DNA of 64,000 nt from Tautonia sp040717455. Its GTDB lineage: Bacteria; Planctomycetota; Planctomycetia; Isosphaerales; Isosphaeraceae. The notes under the pieces are model-generated. The model did not search any database. It was not told where the DNA came from and saw only the letters and a list, made by a program, of their open reading frames with translations. The DNA lies in contig NZ_JBFEFH010000019.1 in assembly GCF_040717455.1 (NCBI RefSeq), forward strand, positions 75,837 to 139,836, written 5' to 3'. Position numbers and translations under genes: made by a program. Position 1 is the first letter of the stretch, and each line of letters starts with the position of its first letter. Below are positions 42,370 through 51,328 of this stretch, in pieces.

Positions 42370-44256
42370 TCAAACCGACGACGGCCGAATCGTCAGCGGC
42401 CGCTTCGCCGACTCCTGAGCCATCACCTGAGTCGGCCGGAGCGCCTCGAGCCGCTGCGCCCGGGCAGTCGCCCGCTGCGATCGCAGGATCTGCGCCCGGC
42501 TCCAGGCCGGCGGCAACTCCGGCCGCGACACGTTCCAGGCCCGGACCCCCAGCGTGCCCGACCCCGACCCCGAACCGAACAGGGCCGCCAGCCGCTGCGC
42601 CGCCTCGCTCATCACGATCGGGCGATTCGGCCCGACCACGACCGGGCTTTCCTCCTCGTCCTGGCCCTCATCGGCCCCCGATCCGCCCAGGTCGTCGAGC
42701 ACCTCGTCCAGGATGTCCGAGGGCACCTCAGGCCGATCTGCCGGGGCGGACGGCGGCGCGGCGGGCAAGGAGGGCGAGGACGCCGGTGGGATGCCGGGCA
42801 CCTCCGACGGCGGCGCCGGGGCCTGCGGCGGCGTCGGGGCCGGGTCGGCCGGGGCCCCGGAGGGAGGAGGGGGGATGGGAGTCGTCGGCGGCTCCGAGGG
42901 GGATCCCCCGTTGCCCGAGGGGGATCCCGAGCCGTTGCCGGGCGTTTGCGTGGTCGGGGGTTTGGCCGAGGGCGAGCCGTCGATCGGGGTGTCGGAGCCT
43001 CCTGACTGGGCCGGCGGCTCCGCCGCCGGCGTGGAAGGGCGGTCGGTCGTGTTCCCCGGGGGCGTCGGTTTCGGCGTCGTCGGCTTGGGGGGCGATGGCT
43101 TCGGCGTCGCGGGAGCGGGCGGCGGGTCGTTCTGGACCGGCGGCCGGGGCGTGTTGCCAGGGTTCGGCTTCGATACCGACGGCGAGGGCACCCGGGCCGC
43201 GGCGGCGGCCACGTCGAGCCGACCGATCGTGAACCCGGTCGACGGGTCCCGCATCGCCTGGGCCGACTCGCGGAGCCACGTCTCGATCTGGTCGACCGTC
43301 GGCAGCGTCCCGAACCGCGACAGGTGCAGTTCCTGCAAGAGCAGGACCGACCCGGTGACCAGCGGGGCCGCGAAGCTCGTCCCGTCCAGCGGCGCGAATC
43401 CGCCGTTCCAGGGGCCCGTCACGTCTCGGCCGGGCGCGGCCAGGTCGGTCGCGAACTTGCCGCCCGCCTCCCGCCCCAGGCGCTGGGCGTCGGGGGCCAG
43501 TCGACTCGTCCCGTCGCTGCCGGTCACGCTGATCGTGTTCTCGACGATCGCCGTGAAGCCCATCCCCTGCTGGCCCGAGTAGCTGTTGCCCGCCGCCGTG
43601 ACGACCGGGATGCGGAGCTGCTCGAGCTGGTCGATCAGGCCCATGATCCGCTTGACGACCGGGCTGGCGAACAGCGTCGGCGCCGACAGGTAGTTCTTGC
43701 CGTCGGAGATCGACAGGTTCACGACCGTGATGTTGTGCTCCTTGTGGTGGTCGATCACCCACTGGAGCGAGTCGGCGATGCCGTCGAAGCTCCCCTTGCC
43801 GCTGTCGTCGAAGACGCGGAGGGCCGCGATGTCCGCCCCGGGTGCCACGCCGGGGGCCGACGGATCACGCGAGGCGATGATCCCCGCCACCGCCGTCCCG
43901 TGCGAGCCGCTCGATTCCCTCGGGTCGGCATCCCCCTCTCCGAAGTCGTGACCGGCCACCACCACCTTGCCCGAGCCGAACCCGCCGCCGAAGGCGCGGT
44001 GATCGTAGTCGACCCCCGTGTCGATCACCGCCGCGGTCAGCCCCGCGCCGGTCACTCCGTACAGGGCTCGGGCGGCCGAGGCGCCGATGATCGCGTCGTG
44101 CGAGGTGACCTTGGCCGGGGACGATTCGGGGGCCGCGGCGGTCTTCGCGGGGATCGGTTCGAGGCCGTTGATCGGGTTCGCCACGCTGAGCAGGCATCGG
44201 GCCTCGACGGCCTCGATGCCCGGGCGAAGGTTCCGGCGGGAGCGGTTGCCAGTCAT
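42370..44256 (-). CDS. Subtilisin-like serine protease (S8), surface-targeted
   Basis: A 628-residue secreted protease. The first 25 residues carry the planctomycete-type N-terminal sorting motif (Arg-rich, then IEAVEARCLLS), in place of a plain signal peptide. The S8 domain has a complete catalytic set: Asp79 (AAVIDTGVDYDH), His119 (GSHGTAVAG), the oxyanion Asn224 (AAGNS) and Ser294 (DGTSFAAP). From about residue 365 the chain becomes a ~170-residue Pro/Ser/Gly-rich linker, then a short acidic and basic tail. No pro-domain is obvious. It probably acts on the cell surface; the substrate is unknown. Confidence 0.9.
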   Translation of the reverse strand: MTGNRSRRNLRPGIEAVEARCLLSVANPINGLEPIPAKTAAAPESSPAKVTSHDAIIGASAARALYGVTGAGLTAAVIDTGVDYDHRAFGGGFGSGKVVVAGHDFGEGDADPRESSGSHGTAVAGIIASRDPSAPGVAPGADIAALRVFDDSGKGSFDGIADSLQWVIDHHKEHNITVVNLSISDGKNYLSAPTLFASPVVKRIMGLIDQLEQLRIPVVTAAGNSYSGQQGMGFTAIVENTISVTGSDGTSRLAPDAQRLGREAGGKFATDLAAPGRDVTGPWNGGFAPLDGTSFAAPLVTGSVLLLQELHLSRFGTLPTVDQIETWLRESAQAMRDPSTGFTIGRLDVAAAAARVPSPSVSKPNPGNTPRPPVQNDPPPAPATPKPSPPKPTTPKPTPPGNTTDRPSTPAAEPPAQSGGSDTPIDGSPSAKPPTTQTPGNGSGSPSGNGGSPSEPPTTPIPPPPSGAPADPAPTPPQAPAPPSEVPGIPPASSPSLPAAPPSAPADRPEVPSDILDEVLDDLGGSGADEGQDEEESPVVVGPNRPIVMSEAAQRLAALFGSGSGSGTLGVRAWNVSRPELPPAWSRAQILRSQRATARAQRLEALRPTQVMAQESAKRPLTIRPSSV

Positions 44257-45249
44257 GTATCGAAACTCTCGGACGGCCGCGACGGACCGACCAGGCAGAG
44301 CGAGACGGCATCAATCCCGACGCCCTCCGCGGCGATCACGCGGGGCGTTTGCGTGGTCGGCGGGCCCAGGGCGGCGGTCAACGCGAGAAGGGGCCGCGTT
44401 TCCGTCCATTCCGGTCTGATCGGCGAGACTCTTGAGGAGCATGGCCGTGCCGACCCGGCCCGCGTTACGAGACGCCGAAACGGCGTGGCGGGCCAACCAG
44501 GCACGGCGGTCGATGGCGATTGTCTCGCGTCCAGCGGCGCGACCGGATCGACCGATCCGAAGGTCGCGGGGAAGCCCGGCCCGTCCTGAGCCTTGCCCTC
44601 GCCCTCTCCGCCCCGTGACGGGGTCACGGGGGGAAAACGCGTGTCGTCATGAGCATGAACCGGGCACTGCTGCCTCGGGTCCGACGCCCGACGATCCCTC
44701 GCTGCTCCTACCGATCGGCCGACCTCGTCGTCGGCCTTCATCCTCAGAAGAAATTCGTGACGACGCCCCTCGTCCCGACCGATCCGACCGCCTCTCCCCG
44801 CACACCCCGCACGCCAGATACCGCCCCGCAAGCCGCTCCGCCCCCGAGAACCGCCACCCCTCCCAGGCCGACCGACGCCCCTCGGCCCGCCCTTCGCCCC
44901 TCCAGGCTTAGGTATCGTCTTGCACCCGATTGAAAGATTGGCCAACCCCGGATTGTAAACAGGTCGGTGGATGTTCAATCCCGCACAACCCGCACCCCTT
45001 CGCCCGCCCGATCGACCGCCGACCCGGTCCCCCGGATCCTCCGGATCGGGGCCGGCCCGGGGCGGCCGATCGCGCCGCCTTCGCCTCAAGACCTGGCCCG
45101 AGCGGGCCGAAGGCGCGGGCCGGCCTTGACGACCCCGGCCCCTCCGCGATACGCTCCCCGCGACGTCGGGGAAGGATCCCCACCCCGTGCCGCCCCCCTT
45201 CGATCGGCGCGGACCAGCCCGTCGGCCACGGAACAGGCGAGGTGACGCG
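44257..45249. other. 1-kb gene-free stretch before kdsB
   Basis: Open frames here are Pro/Arg-rich and not supportable. A short TTGAAA (44930-44935) with a weak TGTAAA 18 bp on could be a promoter. No repeat or RNA gene recognised. Confidence 0.45.
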
Positions 45250-46059
45250 ATGGCGCGCGACGTTTCCCGACCGGATCGCGTGACGACGATTCCCGGGGCC
45301 GGATCGGTGGTGGCGATCGTGCCCGCCCGGTTCGCGTCGAGCCGGCTGCCCGGCAAGCCCCTGCTGGCCGAGACCGGCCGCCCCCTGATCCAGCACGTCG
45401 TCGAGGCCGCCGCCCGGGCCCGCCGCATCGACCGCGTGATCGTCGCGACCGACGACGCCCGCATCCTCGACACCGTCCAGCGCTTCGGCGGCGAGGCCGT
45501 CCTCACCCGGGACGACCACCCGAGCGGCACCGACCGCGTGGCCGAGGTCGCTGCCCAGCTCCCGAACGCCCGGATCATCGTCAACCTCCAGGGGGACGAG
45601 CCCGAGATCGAGCCCGACGCCCTCGACCGCGTCGTCGACCTGCTCGACCGGTCCCCCGCGCTGCCGATGGCGACCCTCTGCACCCCGATCCGCGACCGCG
45701 AGACCTACCACGACCCCGCCTGCGTCAAGGTCGTCCTCGCCGCCGACGGCCGCGCTCTTTATTTCTCGCGCCGACCGATCCCCTGCCACCGAGACGGCGA
45801 GCCCGACCCGGGCGTCACCCCCCTGGCCTATCTGCACCTGGGGTTGTATGCCTACCGACGCGACTTCCTGCTGAAGCTCTCTCAGCTTCCGCCGTCCTCG
45901 CTCGAACAGGCCGAACGCCTGGAGCAGCTCCGCGTCCTCGAACTCGGCGAGTCGATCGGCGTCGGCATCGTCCCGGCCGCGACCGCCGGCATCGACACCC
46001 CCGAGGACTACCGACGCTTCCTCGACCGCTGGCGATCGCGCGAAGGCCGCGCCGCCTGA
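45250..46059 (+). CDS. kdsB: 3-deoxy-manno-octulosonate cytidylyltransferase
   Basis: A 269-residue cytoplasmic enzyme making CMP-KDO from CTP and KDO, the activation step for KDO addition to lipid A. Hallmarks are the nucleotide-binding VAIVPARFASSRLPGKPL, the RIDRVIVATDD segment, DHPSGTDRVAEV, and VNLQGDEPEI; near the end TAGIDTPEDYRRF is typical. The start at 45250 has GAGGTGA upstream and gives about 18 extra residues before the fold. It indicates KDO-containing lipopolysaccharide in this organism. A serine esterase follows 30 bp later. Confidence 0.95.
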   Translation: MARDVSRPDRVTTIPGAGSVVAIVPARFASSRLPGKPLLAETGRPLIQHVVEAAARARRIDRVIVATDDARILDTVQRFGGEAVLTRDDHPSGTDRVAEVAAQLPNARIIVNLQGDEPEIEPDALDRVVDLLDRSPALPMATLCTPIRDRETYHDPACVKVVLAADGRALYFSRRPIPCHRDGEPDPGVTPLAYLHLGLYAYRRDFLLKLSQLPPSSLEQAERLEQLRVLELGESIGVGIVPAATAGIDTPEDYRRFLDRWRSREGRAA

Positions 46060-46089
46060 TCTCGGCCATTTGGTATCATCGGGGGCACC

Positions 46090-46854
46090 ATGACTCCCGA
46101 ACCGAACGCCCGCCCTGCTGATCCCCCCGGCGCCTGCCTCGTCCTGCACGGGCTCGGGGGCGGTCGCCACGAGTTCGCTCCCCTGCTCGACGCCCTCTCC
46201 TCGGCCGGGATGCCCTTCGAGGCCCCCATCTACCCCGGGCACGAGGGGCCCGGCCCGCACATGCCCCGGTCGACCTGGCCCGAGTGGTTCGGGGTGATCC
46301 GGTCGAGCTTCGACCGACTCCAGCATCGCCACGGCTCGGTGGCCGTCATCGGCTTCTCGACCGGCGGGACCCTCGCCCTGCACCTGGCCGCCTCGGCCCC
46401 GGTCGATCGCCTGGCCCTGATGGCCCCCTTCCTGGCGATCCGCCACCGCTGGTACTACGGCGTCCGGCCCGAGGTGTATCTCGGCACGATCGGCCGGGCG
46501 TTCCGAAGGCTCCCCCGCCGGCCTTCGGCCGTCTCCGACCGCCTCCTCCGCAAGGAGGTCGAGCGGCTCATCCCCTTCCGGACCTTCAACCTCGACGCCG
46601 CCCGGAGCGCCGTCGCCCTCATCCGGATCGTCCGCGACGAGGTCCCCCGGATCACCGCCCCGACCCTCATCGTCCAGTCGCGCCGCGACGCCATCGTCGA
46701 CCCGGTCGGCGCGCAATGGCTCGACCATCACCTCGGCACCCCCGCCGCCGACCGCCACCTCGTCTGGCTCGATCGCTCCGACCACCTTCTCGCCGTCGAC
46801 GTCGAGCGCGAGACGGTCCTCCGCCACATCCGGCGGTTCCTCGGGATCGGTTGA
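46090..46854 (+). CDS. Alpha/beta hydrolase, carboxylesterase Est30-like
   Basis: A 254-residue soluble hydrolase. It begins with the oxyanion segment CLVLHGLGGGRHEF, has the nucleophile elbow GFSTGG around residue 97, an acidic residue in QSRRDAIVDP and a histidine in RSDHLLAVD, so the triad is complete. The layout matches small monoacylglycerol-lipase or Est30 carboxylesterases that clear short acyl esters. It follows kdsB by 30 bp and may share its transcript; a link to lipopolysaccharide chemistry is not supported by the sequence. Confidence 0.85.
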   Translation: MTPEPNARPADPPGACLVLHGLGGGRHEFAPLLDALSSAGMPFEAPIYPGHEGPGPHMPRSTWPEWFGVIRSSFDRLQHRHGSVAVIGFSTGGTLALHLAASAPVDRLALMAPFLAIRHRWYYGVRPEVYLGTIGRAFRRLPRRPSAVSDRLLRKEVERLIPFRTFNLDAARSAVALIRIVRDEVPRITAPTLIVQSRRDAIVDPVGAQWLDHHLGTPAADRHLVWLDRSDHLLAVDVERETVLRHIRRFLGIG

Positions 46855-46891
46855 CCCGACCCCTCGGCTTCGCACCCCGATGCTCCCCGGA

Positions 46892-47842
46892 TCACTCGCC
46901 GTCCCCGGTCGAGGGCGGATCGGCCGGGGGGGCGGATCCGGGCGGCTTCGCGGCCCCGCGACCCATCGGGCATCCCCCGGGGATCGTCGGCGCGTCCGGC
47001 CTCGCGTGCGGCCCATTCGCAACCGATCCGGGGCTGCTCCCCTCGTGCCGGATGAACTCCCGGGTGCCCAGCGCGGTCTGGTGCTCCTCGGCCCGGTCGC
47101 CGGCCGGGAACTGGCCGCGGTAGTAATCCTTCTGCCAGTCGCGGCGGTTCGCCTCGCTCCCCGGCACGCCGCGGTCGACCAGGAACGCCCCCCGCTTCGC
47201 GTGCCAGTCGAAGTAACTCGAGGCCAGCCCCGGCTCCTCGGCCAGGTCGCGGACCTCCGGGTCGAACCGCTCGATCAGGCCCCTCGGATACGGCACGAGC
47301 TGGCAGAGCGGCTCCCCCTCGTGGAAGTTCACCGTCTCATACGGCCGCGTCAGCTTCCAGTTCATCGTGAACGGGGCGGGCGTCCAGTCGGTCTCCACCA
47401 GCCCTTCGAGCGCCTGGATGCCGTCCTTGATGATATTCGCCGGCCCCTTGACCCAGAGGTTGTACCCGGCGCTCGTGCGGAAGAGGTACGGCAACTGGAA
47501 CGTGACCACCCCCTCGCCGAAGTGGCTCTCGACGACCGACTCCGGCCCGAACGCGGTCGAGAACCCGTGCTGACCCGGCGGGACGAGGATCTGGATGTCG
47601 GTCGCCGCCGGCCCGCCGTTCCACATCAGGCTGAAGGTGATCGGGTTCCGCACCAGCCAGCCCGCCTGATTGGCCATCACGAGCGGCAGGCAGCGATAGG
47701 CGAACCGGCCGGCCGATTCGTCCATCCATCGCCTCCTGGGGGGCGCCGGGAACAGGGCCAGCTCGACCGGCCCATACCGCTCGAACGCCACCAGCTTCAG
47801 GCGTTCGTCCTCCTGACCTCGCGTCGAGGGATCACCGTCCAT
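46892..47842 (-). CDS. DUF6065 family protein
   Basis: A 316-residue cytoplasmic protein. The core has the DUF6065 pattern as I remember it: a strand-rich first part (FAYRCLPLVMANQAGW), NPITFSLMWNGG, then YNLWVKGPANIIKDGIQALE, VETDWTPAPFTMNWKLTR and NFHEGEPLCQLVPYPRG. The conserved tryptophan/glycine run and the FHEGEP turn suggest a small-molecule binding site, possibly a jelly-roll fold related to cupins. The function is unknown. The ending is Pro/Gly-rich and variable. Confidence 0.72.
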   Translation of the reverse strand: MDGDPSTRGQEDERLKLVAFERYGPVELALFPAPPRRRWMDESAGRFAYRCLPLVMANQAGWLVRNPITFSLMWNGGPAATDIQILVPPGQHGFSTAFGPESVVESHFGEGVVTFQLPYLFRTSAGYNLWVKGPANIIKDGIQALEGLVETDWTPAPFTMNWKLTRPYETVNFHEGEPLCQLVPYPRGLIERFDPEVRDLAEEPGLASSYFDWHAKRGAFLVDRGVPGSEANRRDWQKDYYRGQFPAGDRAEEHQTALGTREFIRHEGSSPGSVANGPHARPDAPTIPGGCPMGRGAAKPPGSAPPADPPSTGDGE

Positions 47843-48186
47843 GGTGCCTTGGCTCCGTGAGACCTTCGGGGAATGGCGAGGAAATCGGTCGCAAGGGTCG
47901 ATTGTGAGCGCGGGCCGCCGACCGGGCGATCCCGCCCTATCACCCGGCGATCATGCCCGGGATCGGCCCCCGCGCGAAGGCCGATTCCCCGGCGAGTTTC
48001 TTCTCCGGTGACGGGCAGACGGGGAGACAGGGTCCAGGACCTTCACGCAGAGACGCGGAGCCGGCCGCGACGCGATCGCCCGACCGACCTCCCACTTCTT
48101 CATCGTCTCTGCGTCCTTGCGTCTCTGCGCGCGACCCCTCCTCCCCATCCCCTCTCGCCTCACCCGCCCCCGGATCCGTCACTCCA
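47843..48186. other. Intergenic with an imperfect inverted repeat
   Basis: No gene seen. An imperfect inverted repeat pairs CACGCAGAGACGCGGAG (about 48044-48060) with GTCTCTGCGTCC/TTGCGTCTCTGCGC (about 48105-48130). Repeats of this CGCAGAGACG type occur between genes in many planctomycete-like genomes; this is from memory. Confidence 0.45.
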
Positions 48187-48696
48187 TCAATGGCTTGCCT
48201 TGGGATTGATCGACGATTCTGCCATCTCGGTCAATTTCTGATCCGTGGCCTTCTCTTCGTCGAGGGTCTCCTGCAGCAAGGCGGCGACCGACTTGCTCCC
48301 GTTGCGCAGGGCGAAGTTGCGGGCGCAGCCGTAGCCGGCGATCTCGTAATGCTCGACCCGCTGGGCCGCCGCGATCAGGGCCGCGTCCTTGATGTCCGGG
48401 TCGCCCGAGGCGTTGATCACCTCCTCCCCCTCGGAGATCAGGCCCTTGATCGCGTTGCAGGTGACGGCCTTCGCGTCCTTGCCGAGCAGCTTGAACGCCT
48501 CTTCCAGCCGCCGGACCTGCCCCTCGGTCTCCTTAAGGTGCTGCTCGAACCCCGCCTTGAGCTTCGAGTCGCTCGCCGCCTTGGCCATCTTCGGCAGCGC
48601 CTTGGTCAGGCGTTGCTCGGCGTCGTACAGGTCGCCGAGCTGGTCGCACAGCAGGTCTTCCATCGAGTTCAGTTCCTTGGTCGTGAACAGTCCCAT
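48187..48696 (-). CDS. Ferritin-like DUF892 (YciE/YciF) protein
   Basis: A 169-residue four-helix protein of the DUF892 family of stress-induced ferritin-like proteins. Helices carry the expected carboxylate/histidine ligands: MEDLLCDQLGDLYDAEQRL, GFEQHLKETEGQVRRLEEAF, AAAQRVEHYEIAGYGC and LLQETLDEEKATDQKLTEMA. The Glu-x6-Tyr and His/Glu pattern suggests a di-iron site, though its chemistry is undefined. The ATG at 48696 has GGAGAG upstream; the upstream extension is low-complexity. It is divergent from the hemoglobin gene. Confidence 0.9.
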   Translation of the reverse strand: MGLFTTKELNSMEDLLCDQLGDLYDAEQRLTKALPKMAKAASDSKLKAGFEQHLKETEGQVRRLEEAFKLLGKDAKAVTCNAIKGLISEGEEVINASGDPDIKDAALIAAAQRVEHYEIAGYGCARNFALRNGSKSVAALLQETLDEEKATDQKLTEMAESSINPKASH

Positions 48697-49118
48697 CGGT
48701 GTCGCTCTCCGTTCGGTGTGGTGTCCGTCGTGTCGTCTGGTGTGGTGTGGTGTCGGGTCGCGTCGGGGCACGAACCCGTCGTCCTCGGGAATCGATCAAA
48801 CGATCCCCCCGTGTCGATCCTTGCAAGCCCGGTTCCGATTCCGCCCGATCGGGCCGGAGAATTTCGAATCTCCCCCGGATCGCCCCCCTTCGCCGCCGCC
48901 GGGGCCCGCGATCGCAACCCGACGCGACCCCCCGTCGGGCCGATTGTTGGATAGGTTTGCGGAATCGGCCCCGGTGCGCTAAACTCGGGAGATCACGACT
49001 CGGGAATGGACGGGGACCAAATCCCCCCGATCGATCCCCGAACGCCGATCCAATCCCTCCCCTTCCCCAGGCCCTTTTTTTTTGGTGTCGCGAGCGACCC
49101 TGACCGGAGACGGCCCCG
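48697..49118. other. Intergenic region with low-complexity tracts
   Basis: Between the divergent DUF892 and hemoglobin genes. A GTGTG/GTCGTG-rich low-complexity run spans about 48714-48770 and a 9-T run lies at 49075-49083. A promoter-like pair is listed separately. No gene seen. Confidence 0.5.
48957..48985 (+). promoter_or_regulatory. Sigma-70-like promoter upstream of the hemoglobin gene
   Basis: TTGCGG at 48957-48962 and TAAACT at 48980-48985 with a 17-bp spacer, four of six matches each. It reads toward the truncated hemoglobin gene with a leader of about 125 nt that includes the 9-T run. Confidence 0.5.
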
Positions 49119-49499
49119 ATGGGCGATGAGCCAACCCTGTACGAGCGGATCGGCGGCGCGGAAGCCCTGACCCGGGTGATCGACGACTTCTACGGCCGCG
49201 TCACCCGAGACCCCGACCTCAGCCCCTTCTTCCGCAAGGCCTCGATGGACAAGCTCCGTCGCATGCAGCACGAGTTCCTCGGCGCCGCGCTCGACGGGCC
49301 GCAGCAATACACCGGCCTGTCCCTCTCCCACGTCCACTCCGGCCTCGGCATCACCGTCCACCACTTCAACCGGTTCTCCCAGCACCTGCTCGAGACCCTC
49401 CGCGACATGGGGGTCGACGAGAAGGACATCGACCAGGTCATCTCCCGGATCAACCTGCACGTCCACGACATCGTGGGCGGCACCATCGCCACCGATTGA
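49119..49499 (+). CDS. glbN: Truncated hemoglobin, group I
   Basis: A 126-residue heme protein with the 2-over-2 helical fold. It opens with the group I signature YERIGG, has Tyr25 at helix B10 (DDFYGRV) for ligand hydrogen bonding and the proximal F8 histidine His73 in HVHSGLGIT, closely following the mycobacterial trHbN wording. Such proteins detoxify nitric oxide or bind oxygen. GGAG lies 10 bp before the ATG and a promoter-like pair lies upstream. It is followed by small membrane proteins with which no link is known. Confidence 0.94.
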   Translation: MGDEPTLYERIGGAEALTRVIDDFYGRVTRDPDLSPFFRKASMDKLRRMQHEFLGAALDGPQQYTGLSLSHVHSGLGITVHHFNRFSQHLLETLRDMGVDEKDIDQVISRINLHVHDIVGGTIATD

Positions 49500-49606
49500 C
49501 CGCCCGCCCCGGGAATCGGCACGCAAATTGCCTCGACTCCTTTTCCAAATGAAACGTGACGGGCGCGGGTTGCCCGTCTGGTTCCTCTTTGGAAAAGGAC
49601 GATGCC

Positions 49607-49927
49607 ATGCGCATCAAGCGGGCGACCAATGACCTCGGAGACAAGATCGCTTCCATCGCCGTCTGGTTGCTGGGAGTCGGCGTCGTGCTCGCCATCTGGG
49701 GTGGGGTCTGGCTGGTCTACCTCTACCGCAACCCCCCCGAGGGCGAGGCCCTCCCGTTCCTCGCCACCGGCATCCTGCTCTCCGGGCTCGACCTCACCCT
49801 GATCGGCTTCCTCTCCGGCTTCATCGGCCGGGCCAGCCAGGACGAGCCGCCCGAGGACGCCCGCCGCGCCGATCGCGTCGCCGTCGCCACACCCGACCGC
49901 GACGAGACCCGCGAGACCGCCCGCTGA
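49607..49927 (+). CDS. Small two-helix membrane protein (paralogue 1)
   Basis: A 106-residue protein with two hydrophobic helices joined by a short loop (IWGGVWLVYLYRNPPEGE then LPFLATGILLSGL) and a charged Asp/Arg-rich tail. The core aligns by eye with the 80-residue protein encoded 240 bp downstream, sharing IW-G-WLV-L-R-PP and LATGILL-GL. The ATG at 49607 has AAAAGGA upstream and is favoured over a GTG at 49556. The function is unknown and no partner domain is visible. Confidence 0.72.
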   Translation: MRIKRATNDLGDKIASIAVWLLGVGVVLAIWGGVWLVYLYRNPPEGEALPFLATGILLSGLDLTLIGFLSGFIGRASQDEPPEDARRADRVAVATPDRDETRETAR

Positions 49928-50166
49928 CCCGTCGGGCCGATCCCGACCGCCGCCCCTCTCTTCTCTCCCCCGTCCCGATCCGCGGCCAGTCCCGGCGACG
50001 ACTCGACTCGCCCCGGGCCGGCCGCCTCGGCCGGTTCGCGATCCGCTCGCGAGCGACGCCGGGGGCCGGGGGAACCGGCGAGGCGGTCGAGGCCCCGATT
50101 CGGCCCGCCCTGGATTGATTTTTCCCGTCCGCGAACCCGCACGCTTCCCCCGACGAGGTTGATCCG

Positions 50167-50409
50167 ATGCGCACCGATACCAACGACCCCGACGTCTCCT
50201 GGGCCGGCACCTCCCTGCTCGGCGTCACCGTCGGCTCGCTCCTGTCCATCTGGAGCGGGCTCTGGCTCGTCTTCCTCAATCGGCACCCCCCCGATCAGTC
50301 CGGCTGGACCTATCTCGCCACCGGGATCCTGCTGACCGGCCTCGCCTTCCTCGTCTTCGGCCTCGGGCTGGGCCTCTTCCGCAGGCAGACCGAGCAGCAG
50401 GCCGAGTGA
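50167..50409 (+). CDS. Small two-helix membrane protein (paralogue 2)
   Basis: An 80-residue protein with helices around SLLSIWSGLWLVFLNRHPPD and WTYLATGILLTGLAFLVFGL and a short polar end. It is the shorter paralogue of the protein encoded just upstream, probably arising by duplication. GAGG lies before the ATG. Function unknown. Confidence 0.72.
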   Translation: MRTDTNDPDVSWAGTSLLGVTVGSLLSIWSGLWLVFLNRHPPDQSGWTYLATGILLTGLAFLVFGLGLGLFRRQTEQQAE

Positions 50410-50699
50410 GTCGCCGACCGCCGCCACGCCCGGTCGCCCGCGTCGGCCGCGACCCTCGCTTGCCGGCCCCGGCCCCCTGACGAGCCGGGGGGGGATTCCC
50501 GGCTGCCTTGCGCCATTGATTGAGCCGTCCCCGTCACGGCCCGGTTCGCGGTGCCGACCGGTCGTCGCGCGATGCCGGTTCGGGATCCCTCTGCGAATCG
50601 CGATCGGCCGGAGCACCCGCCGGGGGACTTCGTGGACTACAATGACGCCCGGTTGTCGAACCCACCACGATGTCCCCCAGTTTGCGTCAAGGCGTCATC

Positions 50700-51233
50700 A
50701 TGAAGGCATGGCTTGAAACGCTCTCCCGGGTGCTGCTCGACCGCTCGACCGAGGAACTCTTCGGCGCCGGCCTCCTGTGCCTCGTGCTCGCCATCGTCGG
50801 CGCCGGCCTGGCTCGCTGGCTCTGCCGATCGGGCAGGGATGTCATGGCCCGGCAGACCGGCGTCATGCTGGTCATGATCGTCGTCGCGATGATCGCCGGC
50901 GCGACCCTGGCCCGATCGACCTTGCCCGGCCCCGCCCGGCGGGAGCACCGCCCGTCCGAGTTCCCGGTGATGATGGGCCCGTCCACCCTGCATCAAATGG
51001 TCTTCATCCTCGACACCAACGGCAACGGCCTCGTCGACCCCGAGGAGCTGGGCGCGGCCGCCCTCGCCCTCGGCACGCAGGACCGCCTCGTGTCCGAATC
51101 GACCTCCGGGCCGATCGACCCGGACCTCCCGACTCCCGGGATGGGGGCGGCCGGCCCCGGGGCGCCGGATGACCTCGTCGTGCCGCTCGATCCCCAGCCC
51201 CCCTCGGCCGACGACGCGGCGACCGGGCCGTGA
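50700..51233 (+). CDS. Membrane-anchored EF-hand protein
   Basis: A 177-residue protein with two hydrophobic N-terminal segments (ELFGAGLLCLVLAIVGAGLA and QTGVMLVMIVVAMIAGATLA), then a soluble part containing one canonical EF-hand loop, DTNGNGLVDPEE, with calcium-liganding Asp, Asn, Asn and Glu in the right spacing. A Pro/Asp-rich tail follows. A single EF hand may pair between two chains. I prefer the ATG at 50700, with AAGG upstream, over the ATG at 50670. A TACAAT -10-like element is at 50638-50643. The next gene is 95 bp downstream. Confidence 0.72.
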   Translation: MKAWLETLSRVLLDRSTEELFGAGLLCLVLAIVGAGLARWLCRSGRDVMARQTGVMLVMIVVAMIAGATLARSTLPGPARREHRPSEFPVMMGPSTLHQMVFILDTNGNGLVDPEELGAAALALGTQDRLVSESTSGPIDPDLPTPGMGAAGPGAPDDLVVPLDPQPPSADDAATGP

Positions 51234-51328
51234 GGCTCCTGGATCGACTGCTCGATCCGATCCCCTTCCTCGTTCTGTTCCCTCTCCCGTTCGTTGACCC
51301 CCGCGCTACTCGCGATTGGAGGACCTCC

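Noticed and set aside
44432..44933. Open frames of 94 and 159 codons before kdsB
   Set aside because: Products are Pro/Thr/Arg low complexity with no ribosome site; the two frames overlap and neither looks like a protein.
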